A stretch of DNA of 64,000 bases from Actibacterium lipolyticum (GCF_900184935.1 NZ_FXYE01000001.1:496001-560000), one strand, 5' to 3'; positions 32,569 to 43,558 are shown, counted from the first letter of the stretch. Notes: generated by a model from the sequence alone, not told the origin. Made by a program: numbers and translations.

Positions 32569-33650
32569 TTGAACAAGATCACGTTGCGCCGGGCCGCGCC
32601 GGATTTCGTATCGGCGATCGCTTCGTTGATCTGATCCAACGACCAGCGGCCGGAAATCAGCTCGTCCAGCTTCAGGCGCCCTTGTTGGTACAGATCGACC
32701 ATCCACGGAATGTCGCGTGACAGCACCGTGTCGCCCATCAACGATCCGACCATTTCTTGACCCATCGCCGCGATGATGACGGGTTCATAGGATGTCGTCG
32801 CGCCGGAATGAGGCATGCCAACCATCACCATGCGCCCGCCGGGTGCAAGATAGCGGGTGGCGGTGTCATAGGCTTGGATCGCGCCGACCGTCACGAACAC
32901 AGCATCCGCCCCGCGCCCAGTGATTTTGCGCGCGGCTGACCAAGGTTTGGGATCGGTGGCCAAGATGCCGTCGGTCGCGCCGAACTCTTTCGCGATTTCC
33001 AACTTTTCGGGAACCATATCCACCGCGATGATCCGGCCCGCACCCGCGATGCGCGCGCCCTGAATGGCGTTCAGGCCAACGCCGCCAGCACCGATCACAA
33101 CCACGTTCTGGCCCGGACGAATTTGTGCGGTGTTGACCACGGCGCCAACGCCGGTAATCACACCGCAGGCCATCAGGCAGGCAGCCTCCATCGACATATC
33201 ATCGGGCAGTTTGGCGATCTGACTGCGGTGAACAACGGCCTTTTCGGCAAAAGCACCGCAGGCCAGCCCGTGTTCCATCGCGCCCCCATCAGCCGCAGAC
33301 AGGGGGCCGTTCTGGCGATCATACGGCGTGTCGCAATGTACCGCCGTGCCGGTGGCGCAGGGGGTGCAGGTTCCGCAAGACCGGATAAGGGTCACCAGAA
33401 CCGCATCGCCAACGGCATATCCTGTCACCCCGTCGCCAATCGCACTGATCCGGCCTGCAGCCTCGTGGCCATAAACGGCAGGCAGGGCACCGCCCCAGCC
33501 GCCGTCAATATACGAGATGTCGGAATGGCAGATGGCGCACGCCTCTAGCGTGACTTCAACTTCGCCGGTTTCGGGCGCACGAAGTTCGACATCTTCGATG
33601 ACTAACGGCGCGTTGAATTCGTGGCATACGGCAGCGCGAATCTTTGCCAT
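32565..33650 (-). CDS. zinc-dependent alcohol dehydrogenase family protein
   Basis: This 361-residue medium-chain dehydrogenase has catalytic zinc ligands in CAICHSD (near residue 35) and GHEAAG. The structural zinc loop is CGTCTPCATGTAVHC (near 90-104), and the NAD-binding turn is GAGGVGLNA. The ATG at 33650 has GAGGGAGA upstream. The longer open frame upstream is the 3'-flanking gap, not coding. It lies 83 bp after pcaB and overlaps the enolase-superfamily gene by 4 nt, so those two form their own coupled pair. It resembles class III-like dehydrogenases; the substrate is unknown. Confidence 0.9.
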   Translation of the reverse strand: MAKIRAAVCHEFNAPLVIEDVELRAPETGEVEVTLEACAICHSDISYIDGGWGGALPAVYGHEAAGRISAIGDGVTGYAVGDAVLVTLIRSCGTCTPCATGTAVHCDTPYDRQNGPLSAADGGAMEHGLACGAFAEKAVVHRSQIAKLPDDMSMEAACLMACGVITGVGAVVNTAQIRPGQNVVVIGAGGVGLNAIQGARIAGAGRIIAVDMVPEKLEIAKEFGATDGILATDPKPWSAARKITGRGADAVFVTVGAIQAYDTATRYLAPGGRMVMVGMPHSGATTSYEPVIIAAMGQEMVGSLMGDTVLSRDIPWMVDLYQQGRLKLDELISGRWSLDQINEAIADTKSGAARRNVILFK

Positions 33651-33733
33651 GGCAGGCTCTCCCTCATTTTCGTCAAGGATTGCGAAGGATGAGGGAGGCT
33701 GACAAGCGGCCAGTTGATTTACGTAGCGGAAAT

Positions 33734-35065
33734 TTACGCCTGTGCTTTTGCCGCCTCTGCAAAGCGATGCGCCTGCTGCGGGGCGTCGCCCATTTGTGCG
33801 GCAGGGCTGCACAGCACGGCCCAATCGGTGCCCGGCCATTCACGATTGGCAAGTTGGGCCAGCGGCGTCTGGCTTTCCTGCGCTTCTTTGCACAGGGCCT
33901 TTACGGCGGCTTGCGCATCAGGGCGAGGCATCTGCGCGGCCAGCGCAAAGCTAAGCGCCTCGGCGTAGGTCAGGCCAAGGCCGTCGTCGATGCCTGCCTC
34001 CATACGGTCCGCAACGGGCGTGATGGTGGTTGCAAGGCTTTCGGCCACGTCCAAGGCGCGGGCAAGGGCCATCGTGATCTGCGGCAGGCTCATCCATTCG
34101 ACCAGCCATGTCGCACCGTCGCGCTGTTGGCGGTGTTGGGCGGCGGTTTGCATGTTGGCGTTCAGCCCAACCATTTGACGGGCCAGTGCCACCATCACGC
34201 CGGGGCCAACCGGGTTCTGTTTTTGCGGCATGGTGGATGAACCGCCACCTTGGCCCAACCGGATCTCACCAATCCCGGTTTGCGACATTAGCAACAGATC
34301 TTCGCCCATTTTGGCAAGCGATCCAGCCACTGCTGTCATCCACGCGGAAAGCTCGGCAACCGTGTCGCGGGTGGAATGCCAGCTTTCGCCGGGGTCGCCC
34401 AGACCAAGCGCTGCTGCAAGATCGGCCCGAACGGCCGCGCCTTTATCGCCCATCGCAGACAAAGTGCCCGACGCGCCTGCAAGGCTAACGTTCAAGAGGC
34501 GTGGGCGCAGTTCGGCCAGTCGCTCGCGATGACGTAACAAGGGCTGCCCCCAGCTGGCCACAACCGCACCGAACGAGGTGGGCGTTGCAACCTGCCCCCA
34601 AGTGCGCGCCGCCATCGGCAGATCGGCGTGCGTTTCAGCCAACGTGCCAAGCCGGGCCAGAATGCGAACCAACCGTTCGTCCATCAATGTCAGCGCCTGA
34701 CGCAGCCGCAGGATCAGGCCAGTGTCGATGATGTCCTGACTGGTGGCGCCCCAGTGGGCGTATTGCGCGTGCTCTGGGGCTTCCATCGCTTTGCGAAAGG
34801 CTTTGACCAAGGCGGGGATGCACACCGCGCTTTCGCCCGTTTCAGCGGCAAGGCCGGTCGGGTCGATCTGTATTTCAAGCGTGGCGCGATGAATGAAGGC
34901 GGCGCTTTCTTCGGGGATCACGCCCAGCTTGCCTTGCACCTTGGCCAGCGCCCCTTCGACCAGCAGCATGGCGCGAACTTCGGCGCTGTCGGTGAAAAGT
35001 TTGCCGATTTCGGCGTCATGGAACAGGTCGCGGTAGAGGCCGCTGTCAAAAGGGGAAACGGCCAT
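33734..35065 (-). CDS. pcaB: 3-carboxy-cis,cis-muconate cycloisomerase
   Basis: PcaB converts 3-carboxy-cis,cis-muconate to gamma-carboxymuconolactone in the protocatechuate branch of the beta-ketoadipate pathway. This 443-residue protein belongs to the fumarase/aspartase superfamily. It carries the GGGSSTMPQKQNP signature (near residue 267), the upstream HWGATSQDIIDTG region (near 104), and no frameshift. It lies 1 nt after the BKACE gene in the same operon. The length is typical of PcaB. Confidence 0.92.
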   Translation of the reverse strand: MAVSPFDSGLYRDLFHDAEIGKLFTDSAEVRAMLLVEGALAKVQGKLGVIPEESAAFIHRATLEIQIDPTGLAAETGESAVCIPALVKAFRKAMEAPEHAQYAHWGATSQDIIDTGLILRLRQALTLMDERLVRILARLGTLAETHADLPMAARTWGQVATPTSFGAVVASWGQPLLRHRERLAELRPRLLNVSLAGASGTLSAMGDKGAAVRADLAAALGLGDPGESWHSTRDTVAELSAWMTAVAGSLAKMGEDLLLMSQTGIGEIRLGQGGGSSTMPQKQNPVGPGVMVALARQMVGLNANMQTAAQHRQQRDGATWLVEWMSLPQITMALARALDVAESLATTITPVADRMEAGIDDGLGLTYAEALSFALAAQMPRPDAQAAVKALCKEAQESQTPLAQLANREWPGTDWAVLCSPAAQMGDAPQQAHRFAEAAKAQA

Positions 35066-35066
35066 C

Positions 35067-35897
35067 TTATACTGCTTTCAAACCAAGAATGTCGCGGGCT
35101 TGTACCCATGTTGCGACGGGGCGTTCGTATTTTTCGCACAGCTCAACGGCACGTTTGACCAGCGCCGCATTCGATGGGGCCAGCGTTTCGCGGTTAAGGC
35201 GCATGTTATCTTCTAGCCCGGTGCGGGTATGCCCGCCCGCAGCAATAGACCATTCGTTCAAAACGATCTGGTTCGGGCCGACACCGGCACCGCACCACTG
35301 CGCATCGGGCGCAAGGCGGTTCAGGGTTTTGACGTAGAAATCGAACACCTCTTTATCCACGGGCATCGCGTTTTTCACGCCCATGACGAACTGAACATAC
35401 AGCGGCTTTTTCAGGCGCCCATCTTCCGACAGCTTCACGGCCTGAAAGATGTGGGACAGGTCGAATGCCTCGATCTCGGGCTTGACGTCGTATTTCAGCA
35501 TCTCGCTGGCCAGCCAGTCCACCAAATCGGGGGAGTTTTCATAGACCCGCGTCGGAAAGTTGTTCGATCCAACCGAAAGCGATGCCATATCGGGCGCAAG
35601 GGAAAGCATCCCGCCACGTTCGTGGCCCGCGCCGGAACGCCCGCCGGTGGAAAGCTGGACAATCATGCCGGGGCAATGCTTTTCGATGCCTTCTTTCAGA
35701 CGCGCAAACTTTTCGGGGTCTGAACTGGGCGTTTCATCGTCGTTGCGCACGTGGCAATGCGCGATAGAGGCGCCGGCCTCGAATGCCTCGTGCGTGCTTT
35801 CGATCTGCTCTTCCACCGTGATCGGCACGGCGGGGTTGTTTTCCTTGCGGGGGACAGAGCCGGTGATGGCAACGCAGATGATGCAGGGGTTGGTCAT
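35067..35897 (-). CDS. BKACE family (3-keto-5-aminohexanoate cleavage-like) enzyme
   Basis: This 276-residue TIM-barrel enzyme has the zinc-binding HCHVRND motif near residues 46-52 and the family start CIICVAITGSVPRKENNPAVP. The family condenses a beta-keto acid with acetyl-CoA to give acetoacetate and a new acyl-CoA. Its place inside the pca operon, with no pcaIJ or pcaF in the window, suggests that the substrate is beta-ketoadipate, giving succinyl-CoA and acetoacetate. That is inference. The ATG at 35897 overlaps the preceding hydrolase stop (ATGA). Confidence 0.88.
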   Translation of the reverse strand: MTNPCIICVAITGSVPRKENNPAVPITVEEQIESTHEAFEAGASIAHCHVRNDDETPSSDPEKFARLKEGIEKHCPGMIVQLSTGGRSGAGHERGGMLSLAPDMASLSVGSNNFPTRVYENSPDLVDWLASEMLKYDVKPEIEAFDLSHIFQAVKLSEDGRLKKPLYVQFVMGVKNAMPVDKEVFDFYVKTLNRLAPDAQWCGAGVGPNQIVLNEWSIAAGGHTRTGLEDNMRLNRETLAPSNAALVKRAVELCEKYERPVATWVQARDILGLKAV

Positions 35898-36616
35898 GAT
35901 GCCTCGGATATGATGGTGTTCAGAAGGGCCGCAAGTTGTGGTGCGGCGGTCAGTTGCGGGACGTGGCCGCAATCAAGTTCATAGGTTTCAGTGCCCGGCG
36001 CGGCGGCCAGCATGGCGCGCTGCAATTCGGGCGTGACGGTCCTGTCTTGCAGGCACAGGATATAGCTGCGGGGCAGGGTGCCGAACCGTTCCGCCGTGAC
36101 ATGGGCCGGTTCGATCTGACCGCGGTTTGGCTGATGGGTCAGCCCCTTTAGGGCAGCATCGCGAAGTTCGGGCGAGGCGTCTTGAAACAGAGCGTCCGCT
36201 GCAAGCTCTGGGTTCAGCACGGTTGCGCCTTCGGGGCCGCGTTGAACGGCTTTGCTGATGCCCAGAGCGCTTTGTGTTTTGATCAGGTCCAACAGCGATT
36301 GCCCGTCTTGCGGTATGAAGGCCGCGATGTAGATCAGGCGGCGTACCTGTTCGGGGGCAAGTTCGGCAGCGGCGGAAATCACCATGCCGCCCATTGAATG
36401 GCCCACCAGAAACGCAGGCTCCCCATCACGCAGGACGCCAGCGACGTAAGTAGCATAAGTGCTCAACCCCACCTCGGCGGGTGGGGTTGGATCGTTGCCA
36501 TGGCCGGGAAGAGTGATGGCGGTGACGTCATGCCCTGCATCGCGCAGCAATGGCACAATGAATTGCCACGATTCCGCGGTGTTCCATGCGCCGTGGACTA
36601 GAACGATGCGCGCCAT
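35894..36616 (-). CDS. alpha/beta hydrolase (EstC/methyl-esterase-like)
   Basis: This 240-residue alpha/beta hydrolase has the nucleophile elbow GHSMGG with Ser74, the oxyanion HGAWNTAESW near residues 8-17, and the C-terminal catalytic His in CGHVPQL. The start MARIVLVHGAWN matches the plant-esterase-like EstC group, which hydrolyses esters of small aromatic or terpenoid acids. Within the pca operon it may release 4-hydroxybenzoate or a similar acid from an ester; this is inferred from context. It is 15 nt downstream of pcaG. Confidence 0.85.
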   Translation of the reverse strand: MARIVLVHGAWNTAESWQFIVPLLRDAGHDVTAITLPGHGNDPTPPAEVGLSTYATYVAGVLRDGEPAFLVGHSMGGMVISAAAELAPEQVRRLIYIAAFIPQDGQSLLDLIKTQSALGISKAVQRGPEGATVLNPELAADALFQDASPELRDAALKGLTHQPNRGQIEPAHVTAERFGTLPRSYILCLQDRTVTPELQRAMLAAAPGTETYELDCGHVPQLTAAPQLAALLNTIISEAS

Positions 36617-36631
36617 TCGGCCTTTCCCCCT

Positions 36632-37258
36632 TTAGATGTCAAGGAAGACGGTCTCACCCTCTCCCTGCAGGGTGATGTCAAAGCGGTAAACGACCTTGCC
36701 GTCAACCTCGGTCCGCTTCGCGACAAGGGTATCACGGCGATCAACCTGTTCCACCAGATTGATGACGGGGTCATTGGCGTTCGCGTCTGCCTCGTCCTCA
36801 AAATACAGGCGGGTGTTCAGGCCGATGTTGATGCCGCGCGCGACGATCCACAGGTTGATATGAGGTGCCTGCACGCTGCCATTGCGGCCCGGCGTTGCGC
36901 CCGGTTTGATCGTGTCAAAGCCCCACACACCGGTTTCGAAATCGGTGATGATGCGGCCCCAACCACGAAAGCCGTCTTCAACCTCGGCGTTGCGTGGGTC
37001 TTCGGGGTGGGCATAGATACCGGCGGCGTTTGCCTGCCATGCTTCCAGCATCACGTCTTTCACTGGCGCGCCCATGCCATCGATCACCAGACCTTCGACG
37101 CGGATACGTTCGCCGGCGGCGTTTGGCCCGGCAATGTCCCAGCCCAGCTCTTCACGGTAAATGTCAAAACCCGCAGCCCCCGGCGCAAGGCCGATGTGAA
37201 CGTATGGGCCAGCCGTTTGAGACGATGTCTCTTTCAGGTAATTCAGCGATTGTACCAT
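36632..37258 (-). CDS. pcaG: protocatechuate 3,4-dioxygenase, alpha subunit
   Basis: This 208-residue intradiol dioxygenase alpha chain pairs with PcaH to open protocatechuate between the two hydroxyls. Family signatures are SQTAGPYVHIGL near residue 13 and LEAWQANAAGIYAHPEDP near 71. HINLWIVARG near 133 lacks the iron-binding tyrosine/histidine set, as expected for the non-catalytic subunit. It lies 3 nt after pcaH. The final residues form the normal end with no truncation. Confidence 0.95.
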   Translation of the reverse strand: MVQSLNYLKETSSQTAGPYVHIGLAPGAAGFDIYREELGWDIAGPNAAGERIRVEGLVIDGMGAPVKDVMLEAWQANAAGIYAHPEDPRNAEVEDGFRGWGRIITDFETGVWGFDTIKPGATPGRNGSVQAPHINLWIVARGINIGLNTRLYFEDEADANANDPVINLVEQVDRRDTLVAKRTEVDGKVVYRFDITLQGEGETVFLDI

Positions 37259-37261
37259 GGC

Positions 37262-38002
37262 TTAGTTCCCTTCCAGACGGTTTTCAAACAGGGTGGAGCG
37301 GCGACCGCGCAGGACGATATCGAACTTATACGCAATCGTATCCAGTGGCACGGTGGCGTTCAGATCAAGCGCAGCAACCAGACGGTTAATCGCATCCTGA
37401 TCGGGGATGGTTTTCACGATGGGGCAGTGCGGGATCAACGGGTCGCCTTCAAAATACAGCTGCGTGATCAGGCGCTGCGCAAACCCTGACCCGAAGACCG
37501 ACACGTGAATATGCGCGGGCCGCCAGCTGTTGACCCAGTTGCGCCACGGATATGCACCGGGTTTGATCGTGCGGAAGAAATAGTACCCGTCTTCGTCTGT
37601 CACGGTCCGGCCACAGCCACCAAAGTTGGGGTCAATCGGCGCAAGGTACATGTCTTTCTTGTGCCGATACCGACCTCCGGCGTTTGCCTGCCAGATTTCA
37701 ACCAAGGTATTCGGGACAGGGCGGCCGTTTTCATCCAACACGCGGCCATGCACGATGATGCGTTCGCCAATCGGATCGCTCTCTTTGGCGTAGTTCTTGA
37801 TCAGGTCGTTATCGATGGCATCAACGTCGTTGTGCCCAAACACAGGCCCGGTGATTTCCGAACGCGTGTTTTCCAGCGACAGCATCGCGTATTGCGGGGA
37901 CCGTGCGACAGAGGTCTTGTAATCCTTCGTGTATGCGGGCGGATGGATGTTCCGATCTCGCATAAAGAATTCGCCCTTAGGCAGGGTTTTAGGGCCGGTC
38001 AT
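37262..38002 (-). CDS. pcaH: protocatechuate 3,4-dioxygenase, beta subunit
   Basis: This 246-residue catalytic chain has non-heme Fe(III) ligands in GRYRHK (Tyr), GAYPWRNW (Tyr) and [10 protein letters not shown] (two His), all visible in order between residues about 108 and 165. With PcaG it converts protocatechuate to 3-carboxy-cis,cis-muconate. It overlaps pcaC by 4 nt and precedes pcaG by 3 nt, so the two chains are made together. Length and motifs are standard. Confidence 0.96.
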   Translation of the reverse strand: MTGPKTLPKGEFFMRDRNIHPPAYTKDYKTSVARSPQYAMLSLENTRSEITGPVFGHNDVDAIDNDLIKNYAKESDPIGERIIVHGRVLDENGRPVPNTLVEIWQANAGGRYRHKKDMYLAPIDPNFGGCGRTVTDEDGYYFFRTIKPGAYPWRNWVNSWRPAHIHVSVFGSGFAQRLITQLYFEGDPLIPHCPIVKTIPDQDAINRLVAALDLNATVPLDTIAYKFDIVLRGRRSTLFENRLEGN

Positions 38003-38379
38003 ATCTCTACCCCCATTTCCTTATAGGTTTGCTTGATAATTTTCAGCGCGTGGTTTGCTGCCGGGACGCCTGCATAGACGGCCACATGCATCATCGCCTC
38101 GCGCACGTCATCTGGCGTGGCGCCGGTGTTGGCGGTGGCGCGGGTGTGCATCGCGACCTCGTCCCACTGACCAAGGGCGGCCAACAGCGCAAGGGTGATC
38201 ATCGAGCGTTCGCGCTTTGTGATGTTGTCGCGCGACCAGACAGACCCCCACGCCCCTTCGGTGATGAAGGTTTGGAACGGTTCGTCGAATGCGGTCTTGT
38301 TCGCCTCGGCGCGGTCTACGTGGGCGTCGCCCAGAACCGAGCGGCGGGTTTTCATGCCGTCGTCAAAACGTTCAGACAT
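37999..38379 (-). CDS. pcaC: 4-carboxymuconolactone decarboxylase
   Basis: This 126-residue protein is the stand-alone PcaC (not the PcaL fusion). It carries the decarboxylase pattern [29 protein letters not shown] and [15 protein letters not shown], where His residues and the alpha-helical bundle match the family. It converts gamma-carboxymuconolactone to 3-oxoadipate enol-lactone. It overlaps pcaD by 8 nt upstream and pcaH by 4 nt downstream. Confidence 0.95.
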   Translation of the reverse strand: MSERFDDGMKTRRSVLGDAHVDRAEANKTAFDEPFQTFITEGAWGSVWSRDNITKRERSMITLALLAALGQWDEVAMHTRATANTGATPDDVREAMMHVAVYAGVPAANHALKIIKQTYKEMGVEI

Positions 38380-39160
38380 GGCCGATCTCCTTTAGGAATT
38401 TGTTCAACAGCGCGGCGAATTCGCCCGGCTTTTCTGCGCAGGGCAGGTGGCCCGTGCCGCGGATGATTTCGAAATTGGACCCCTTGATCAGGTCCACCGT
38501 TTCGCGCACCAGATCAGGCGGGGTGGCGCCATCTTCGCTGCCCACAATGCCAAGCGTTGGCAGAGTCAGGCCCGATGTGGGCGTATAGAAATCGGTGCCC
38601 GCAATCGCGGCGCAGCAGGCGGTGTAACCTTCCACCGGCTGGCGGATCAGCATATTGCGCCACAGTTCCAACTCGGGCGTGGCGCGGAAGGGTTTGGCGA
38701 ACCAGCGTTCCATGGTGCCGTCTGCGATGCTTTCGATCCCGTCCGCCTTGATCGCGGCGATGCGGTCGTTCCACATTTCAGCCGTGCCGATCTTGGCGGC
38801 GGTATTGGAAAGAACCATCCCGCGAACCTGATCAAGCCGCTTTACAGCCAGCCCCTGCGCGATCATCCCACCGATGGAAAGGCCGACGAAAACGCAATCG
38901 CGCACGTTCAGGTGATCCAGCAGCCGTTCGGTATCGGTTACAAGCTTGCCCATCGAATAGGGGCCGGGTGGGCAGGACGAAAGGCCGTGCCCGCGCTTGT
39001 CGTACCGGATGATCCGCAACCCGGAGGGCAGCAGCGGCAACACGTCGTCCCACAGCCGCAGATCAGTGCCAAGCGAGTTGGAAAAGACAATCGGCGCGCC
39101 CTGCGGGTCGCCATCTTCGCGATAGTGGATCCGGGTATCGCCCAGGTCTGCTATTTTCAT
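38372..39160 (-). CDS. pcaD: 3-oxoadipate enol-lactonase
   Basis: This 262-residue alpha/beta hydrolase has nucleophile Ser95 in GLSIGG and the family start MKIADLGDTRIHYREDGDP. The catalytic His lies in GTGHLPCAEKPGEF near the C-terminus. It hydrolyses 3-oxoadipate enol-lactone to beta-ketoadipate, the last step encoded with certainty here. The ATG at 39160 is chosen over an upstream one, because the extension lies in the gap and the pobA tail. It is 11 nt after pobA. Confidence 0.94.
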   Translation of the reverse strand: MKIADLGDTRIHYREDGDPQGAPIVFSNSLGTDLRLWDDVLPLLPSGLRIIRYDKRGHGLSSCPPGPYSMGKLVTDTERLLDHLNVRDCVFVGLSIGGMIAQGLAVKRLDQVRGMVLSNTAAKIGTAEMWNDRIAAIKADGIESIADGTMERWFAKPFRATPELELWRNMLIRQPVEGYTACCAAIAGTDFYTPTSGLTLPTLGIVGSEDGATPPDLVRETVDLIKGSNFEIIRGTGHLPCAEKPGEFAALLNKFLKEIGHV

Positions 39161-39171
39161 GCTTTTAACCT

Positions 39172-40389
<1,218 letters not shown>

Positions 40390-40513
40390 TTAATTTGAGC
40401 TTTGAAACGCTGGCCCTGCCGCGCCGAAATGGGGTGTTTGCGCACAGCAAACCCCTTGGCGATGGCGGGCGCTATGGCTATTAAGACGGTCCAGTTAGAT
40501 TGGAGTAAACCGC

Positions 40514-42847
40514 TTGGACACTGCAGTACGTATCGCCCAAACCATCGCGACAGAGATTAACGCCAGCCCAAAGCAAGTGGGCGCGGCGGTGACGCTGCTT
40601 GACGAAGGTTCGACGGTTCCTTTCATCGCCCGTTACCGTAAAGAGGTGACCGGCGGGCTTGACGATGGACAGTTGCGCCACCTGGCAGATCGTATCGCCT
40701 ATCTGCGAGAGTTGGAGGCGCGCCGGGCCAGCATCGTTGAAACCATCAAAGGTCAGGACAAACTGACCGATGAGCTGGCAAAATCCATCGCCAAGGCCGA
40801 AACCAAGGCCGAGCTGGAAGATATCTATCTGCCCTACAAACCCAAGCGCCGTACCAAAGCGATGATCGCGCGTGAAAACGGGCTACAGCCGCTGGTCGAC
40901 GCCATTATGGCGGATCGAAATGCCGACCCAGAGGTGCTTGCGAACGCTTATCTGGGCGAAGCCGTGCCAACGGTCAAAGATGCCCTGAACGGTGCGCGCG
41001 ATATCGTTGCTGAAGGTCTGACGGAAAATGCGGCCCTGTTGGGCCAGCTGCGAAGTTTCATGCAGAAAGAGGCGCTGGTCACCGCCCGTGTTATTGCGGG
41101 TGAGGAGGAGAAGGGCGCCAAATTCTCTGACTATTTCGACCATAGCGAGCTTTGGGCAAATATCCCGTCTCACCGTGCATTGGCCATTTTGCGGGCCGCG
41201 AAAGAAGGTGTGGTAACGGTCGATATCGTACCAGAACCGGAAACCGGCACGGAACGGGCCGAGGGCATGGTTGCTGCACAACTTCAGACACGCGGCAGCG
41301 GGCCGGGGGATGCGTGGCTGCGCAAGGTCGCGGGCTGGACATGGCGCGTTAAGCTGAGCATGACGATGATGCTGGATCTGTTGGCCGAAATGCGCGCCCG
41401 ATCCCATGAAGAGGCGATCGCCGTCTTCGCGCGAAACCTAAAAGATTTGCTTTTGGCCGCACCCGCTGGCCCACGTGCCACGCTTGGCCTTGATCCCGGC
41501 ATTCGCACCGGGGTGAAGGCGGCGGTGGTCGATGCGACAGGCAAGTTGCTTGCCACCGACACGATTTACCCGTTTCAGCCAAAGAACGATATGAACGGCG
41601 CGCAGGCCGCGATTTTGAAACTGATCACCGCGCACGGTGTGGAATTGGTTGCCATCGGCAACGGCACTGCCAGCCGCGAAACCGAACGTTTGGTGGCCGA
41701 CACGTTGAAACTGTTGCCGGCCGGTGTGAAGGCGCCGTCAAAGGTTGTGGTGTCCGAAGCGGGGGCCTCGGTCTATTCGGCGTCTGAACTTGCCGCACGC
41801 GAATTTCCAGAACTGGACGTTTCCCTGCGCGGTGCGGTTTCCATTGCCCGCCGCCTGCAAGACCCACTGGCCGAGCTGGTGAAGATTGAACCGCAGTCTA
41901 TCGGTGTTGGTCAGTACCAGCACGACGTGGATCAGCACCGGCTTAGCAAATCCCTTTCGGGCGTGGTCGAGGATGCTGTGAACGCGGTTGGCGTTGATCT
42001 GAACATGGCCTCGGCCCCGCTGTTGGCGCATGTGTCCGGGCTTGGCCCTTCATTGGCGGATGCCATTGTAAGCCACCGAGACGCGCATGGCGCGTTCCCA
42101 TCGCGCAAGGCGCTTTTGGATGTGCCCCGGCTTGGCCCCAGCGCGTTTGAACAATGCGCAGGCTTCCTGCGGATACGCGATGGCGAAGAGCCGCTGGATG
42201 CGTCCTCGGTCCACCCCGAAGCTTACGGCGTTGCGCGGCGGATTGTGGATGCCTGCGGGCGCGACATTCGTGCGATCATGGGCGAAAACACCGCCCTGCG
42301 CGGATTGCGGGCAGAGGATTTCGTTGATGACACCTTCGGTCTGCCAACCGTGCGCGATATCCTGTCAGAACTTGAAAAGCCCGGCCGTGACCCACGCCCA
42401 AGCTTTGTGACAGCCACGTTTGCCGATGGTGTTGAAGAAATCAAAGACCTGAAGCCCGGTATGGTTCTGGAAGGGACCGTGACGAACGTTGCCGCCTTCG
42501 GTGCGTTTGTGGATGTCGGCGTCCATCAGGACGGGCTGGTCCACATCAGTCAGTTGGCCGACCGGTTCGTCAAAGACCCGCATGAGGTTGTGAAGGCTGG
42601 CGATGTTGTAAAGGTCCGCGTGACCGAGGTGGACGTGCCGCGCAAGCGTATCGCGCTGAGCATGCGCAAAGATGGCGGCGCGTCGGCGCGCGATGATCGC
42701 GCAGCACAACCCGCGCGCGGCGGGAACAAGAACGCCCCCAAAGGCGGCAAGCGGCAGATGCAGGCCGGACCAAAGGGTAAATCCGCAGACAGCGCGCAGA
42801 ACGGCGCACTTGGTGCGGCCCTGCTGGATGCGATGCGAAAGCGCTAA
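40514..42847 (+). CDS. tex: Tex-family transcription accessory / RNA-binding protein
   Basis: This 777-residue protein has the Tex N-terminal helical domain (RYRKEVTGGLDDGQLRHLADRI near residue 41), a YqgF-like RNase H fold (LGLDPGIRTGVKAAVVD near 326), and two helix-hairpin-helix motifs (near 498-555). A C-terminal S1 domain spans about 647-718 (GMVLEGTVTNVAAFGAFVDVG), followed by a basic Gly/Lys tail. Tex binds nucleic acids and affects transcription and stress recovery. The TTG at 40514 is the only well-placed start. A terminator lies past its end. Confidence 0.94.
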   Translation: MDTAVRIAQTIATEINASPKQVGAAVTLLDEGSTVPFIARYRKEVTGGLDDGQLRHLADRIAYLRELEARRASIVETIKGQDKLTDELAKSIAKAETKAELEDIYLPYKPKRRTKAMIARENGLQPLVDAIMADRNADPEVLANAYLGEAVPTVKDALNGARDIVAEGLTENAALLGQLRSFMQKEALVTARVIAGEEEKGAKFSDYFDHSELWANIPSHRALAILRAAKEGVVTVDIVPEPETGTERAEGMVAAQLQTRGSGPGDAWLRKVAGWTWRVKLSMTMMLDLLAEMRARSHEEAIAVFARNLKDLLLAAPAGPRATLGLDPGIRTGVKAAVVDATGKLLATDTIYPFQPKNDMNGAQAAILKLITAHGVELVAIGNGTASRETERLVADTLKLLPAGVKAPSKVVVSEAGASVYSASELAAREFPELDVSLRGAVSIARRLQDPLAELVKIEPQSIGVGQYQHDVDQHRLSKSLSGVVEDAVNAVGVDLNMASAPLLAHVSGLGPSLADAIVSHRDAHGAFPSRKALLDVPRLGPSAFEQCAGFLRIRDGEEPLDASSVHPEAYGVARRIVDACGRDIRAIMGENTALRGLRAEDFVDDTFGLPTVRDILSELEKPGRDPRPSFVTATFADGVEEIKDLKPGMVLEGTVTNVAAFGAFVDVGVHQDGLVHISQLADRFVKDPHEVVKAGDVVKVRVTEVDVPRKRIALSMRKDGGASARDDRAAQPARGGNKNAPKGGKRQMQAGPKGKSADSAQNGALGAALLDAMRKR

Positions 42848-42886
42848 GGCGCTTTCGTTCAGCCATCACCACTAACCACGCAAAGA

Positions 42887-42911
42887 AAAACCCGCCACTT
42901 GGGCGGGTTTT
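42887..42911. terminator. bidirectional terminator between tex and rpsD
   Basis: AAAACCCGCC (42887-42896) pairs with GGCGGGTTTT (42902-42911) around a 5-nt loop. T-rich flanks occur on both strands. It ends both the plus-strand tex and the minus-strand rpsD transcripts. Confidence 0.85.
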
Positions 42912-42937
42912 CCATAAATTCGTATCTGCGGCGAAGA

Positions 42938-43558
42938 TTAGTTCTTCGCGTAGAATTCGACCACGAGGTTTGGTTCCATCATGACCGGGTAAGGCACATC
43001 GCCCAACGCAGGTGTGCGTGTGAACACAGCGGTCAGTTTGGAGTTGTCAACGTCCAGGTAGTCAGGAACGTCACGCTCTGGCAGTTGAGTTGCTTCAAGA
43101 ACCAAAGCCATCTGCTTGGACTTTTCGCGAACTTCGATAACGTCACCTTCTTTAACGCGGTAAGAAGGGATGTTCACTTTCTGGCCGTTCACGGTCACGT
43201 GGCCGTGGTTCACGAACTGACGTGCAGCGAAAACTGTTGGCACGAACTTGGCGCGGTAAACAACTGCGTCCAGGCGGCGCTCCAGCAGACCAATAAGGTT
43301 TTCACCTGTGTCGCCTTTTACACGCTCAGCTTCGGCATAAATGCGACGGAACTGTTTTTCGGTCAGATCGCCGTAGTAGCCTTTCAGCTTCTGCTTAGCA
43401 CGCAGCTGAATACCAAAGTCAGACAGCTTGCCTTTGCGGCGCTGACCGTGCTGACCGGGGCCATATTCACGACGGTTAACTGGGGATTTCGGACGACCCC
43501 AGATGTTTTCACCCATCCGGCGGTCTAGTTTGTACTTGGCAGACGTGCGTTTGGTCAC
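42938..43558 (-). CDS. rpsD: 30S ribosomal protein S4
   Basis: This 206-residue primary assembly protein of the 30S subunit begins [21 protein letters not shown] and has the S4 RNA-binding domain near residues 96-158 ([33 protein letters not shown], shown in part). It binds 16S rRNA and in many bacteria represses its own mRNA. A hairpin (GTCGCC at 43581-43586, GGCGAC at 43591-43596) lies just upstream of its AAGGAG site and could be part of such control. It stands alone, outside the alpha operon, as in other alphaproteobacteria. Confidence 0.97.
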   Translation of the reverse strand: MTKRTSAKYKLDRRMGENIWGRPKSPVNRREYGPGQHGQRRKGKLSDFGIQLRAKQKLKGYYGDLTEKQFRRIYAEAERVKGDTGENLIGLLERRLDAVVYRAKFVPTVFAARQFVNHGHVTVNGQKVNIPSYRVKEGDVIEVREKSKQMALVLEATQLPERDVPDYLDVDNSKLTAVFTRTPALGDVPYPVMMEPNLVVEFYAKN

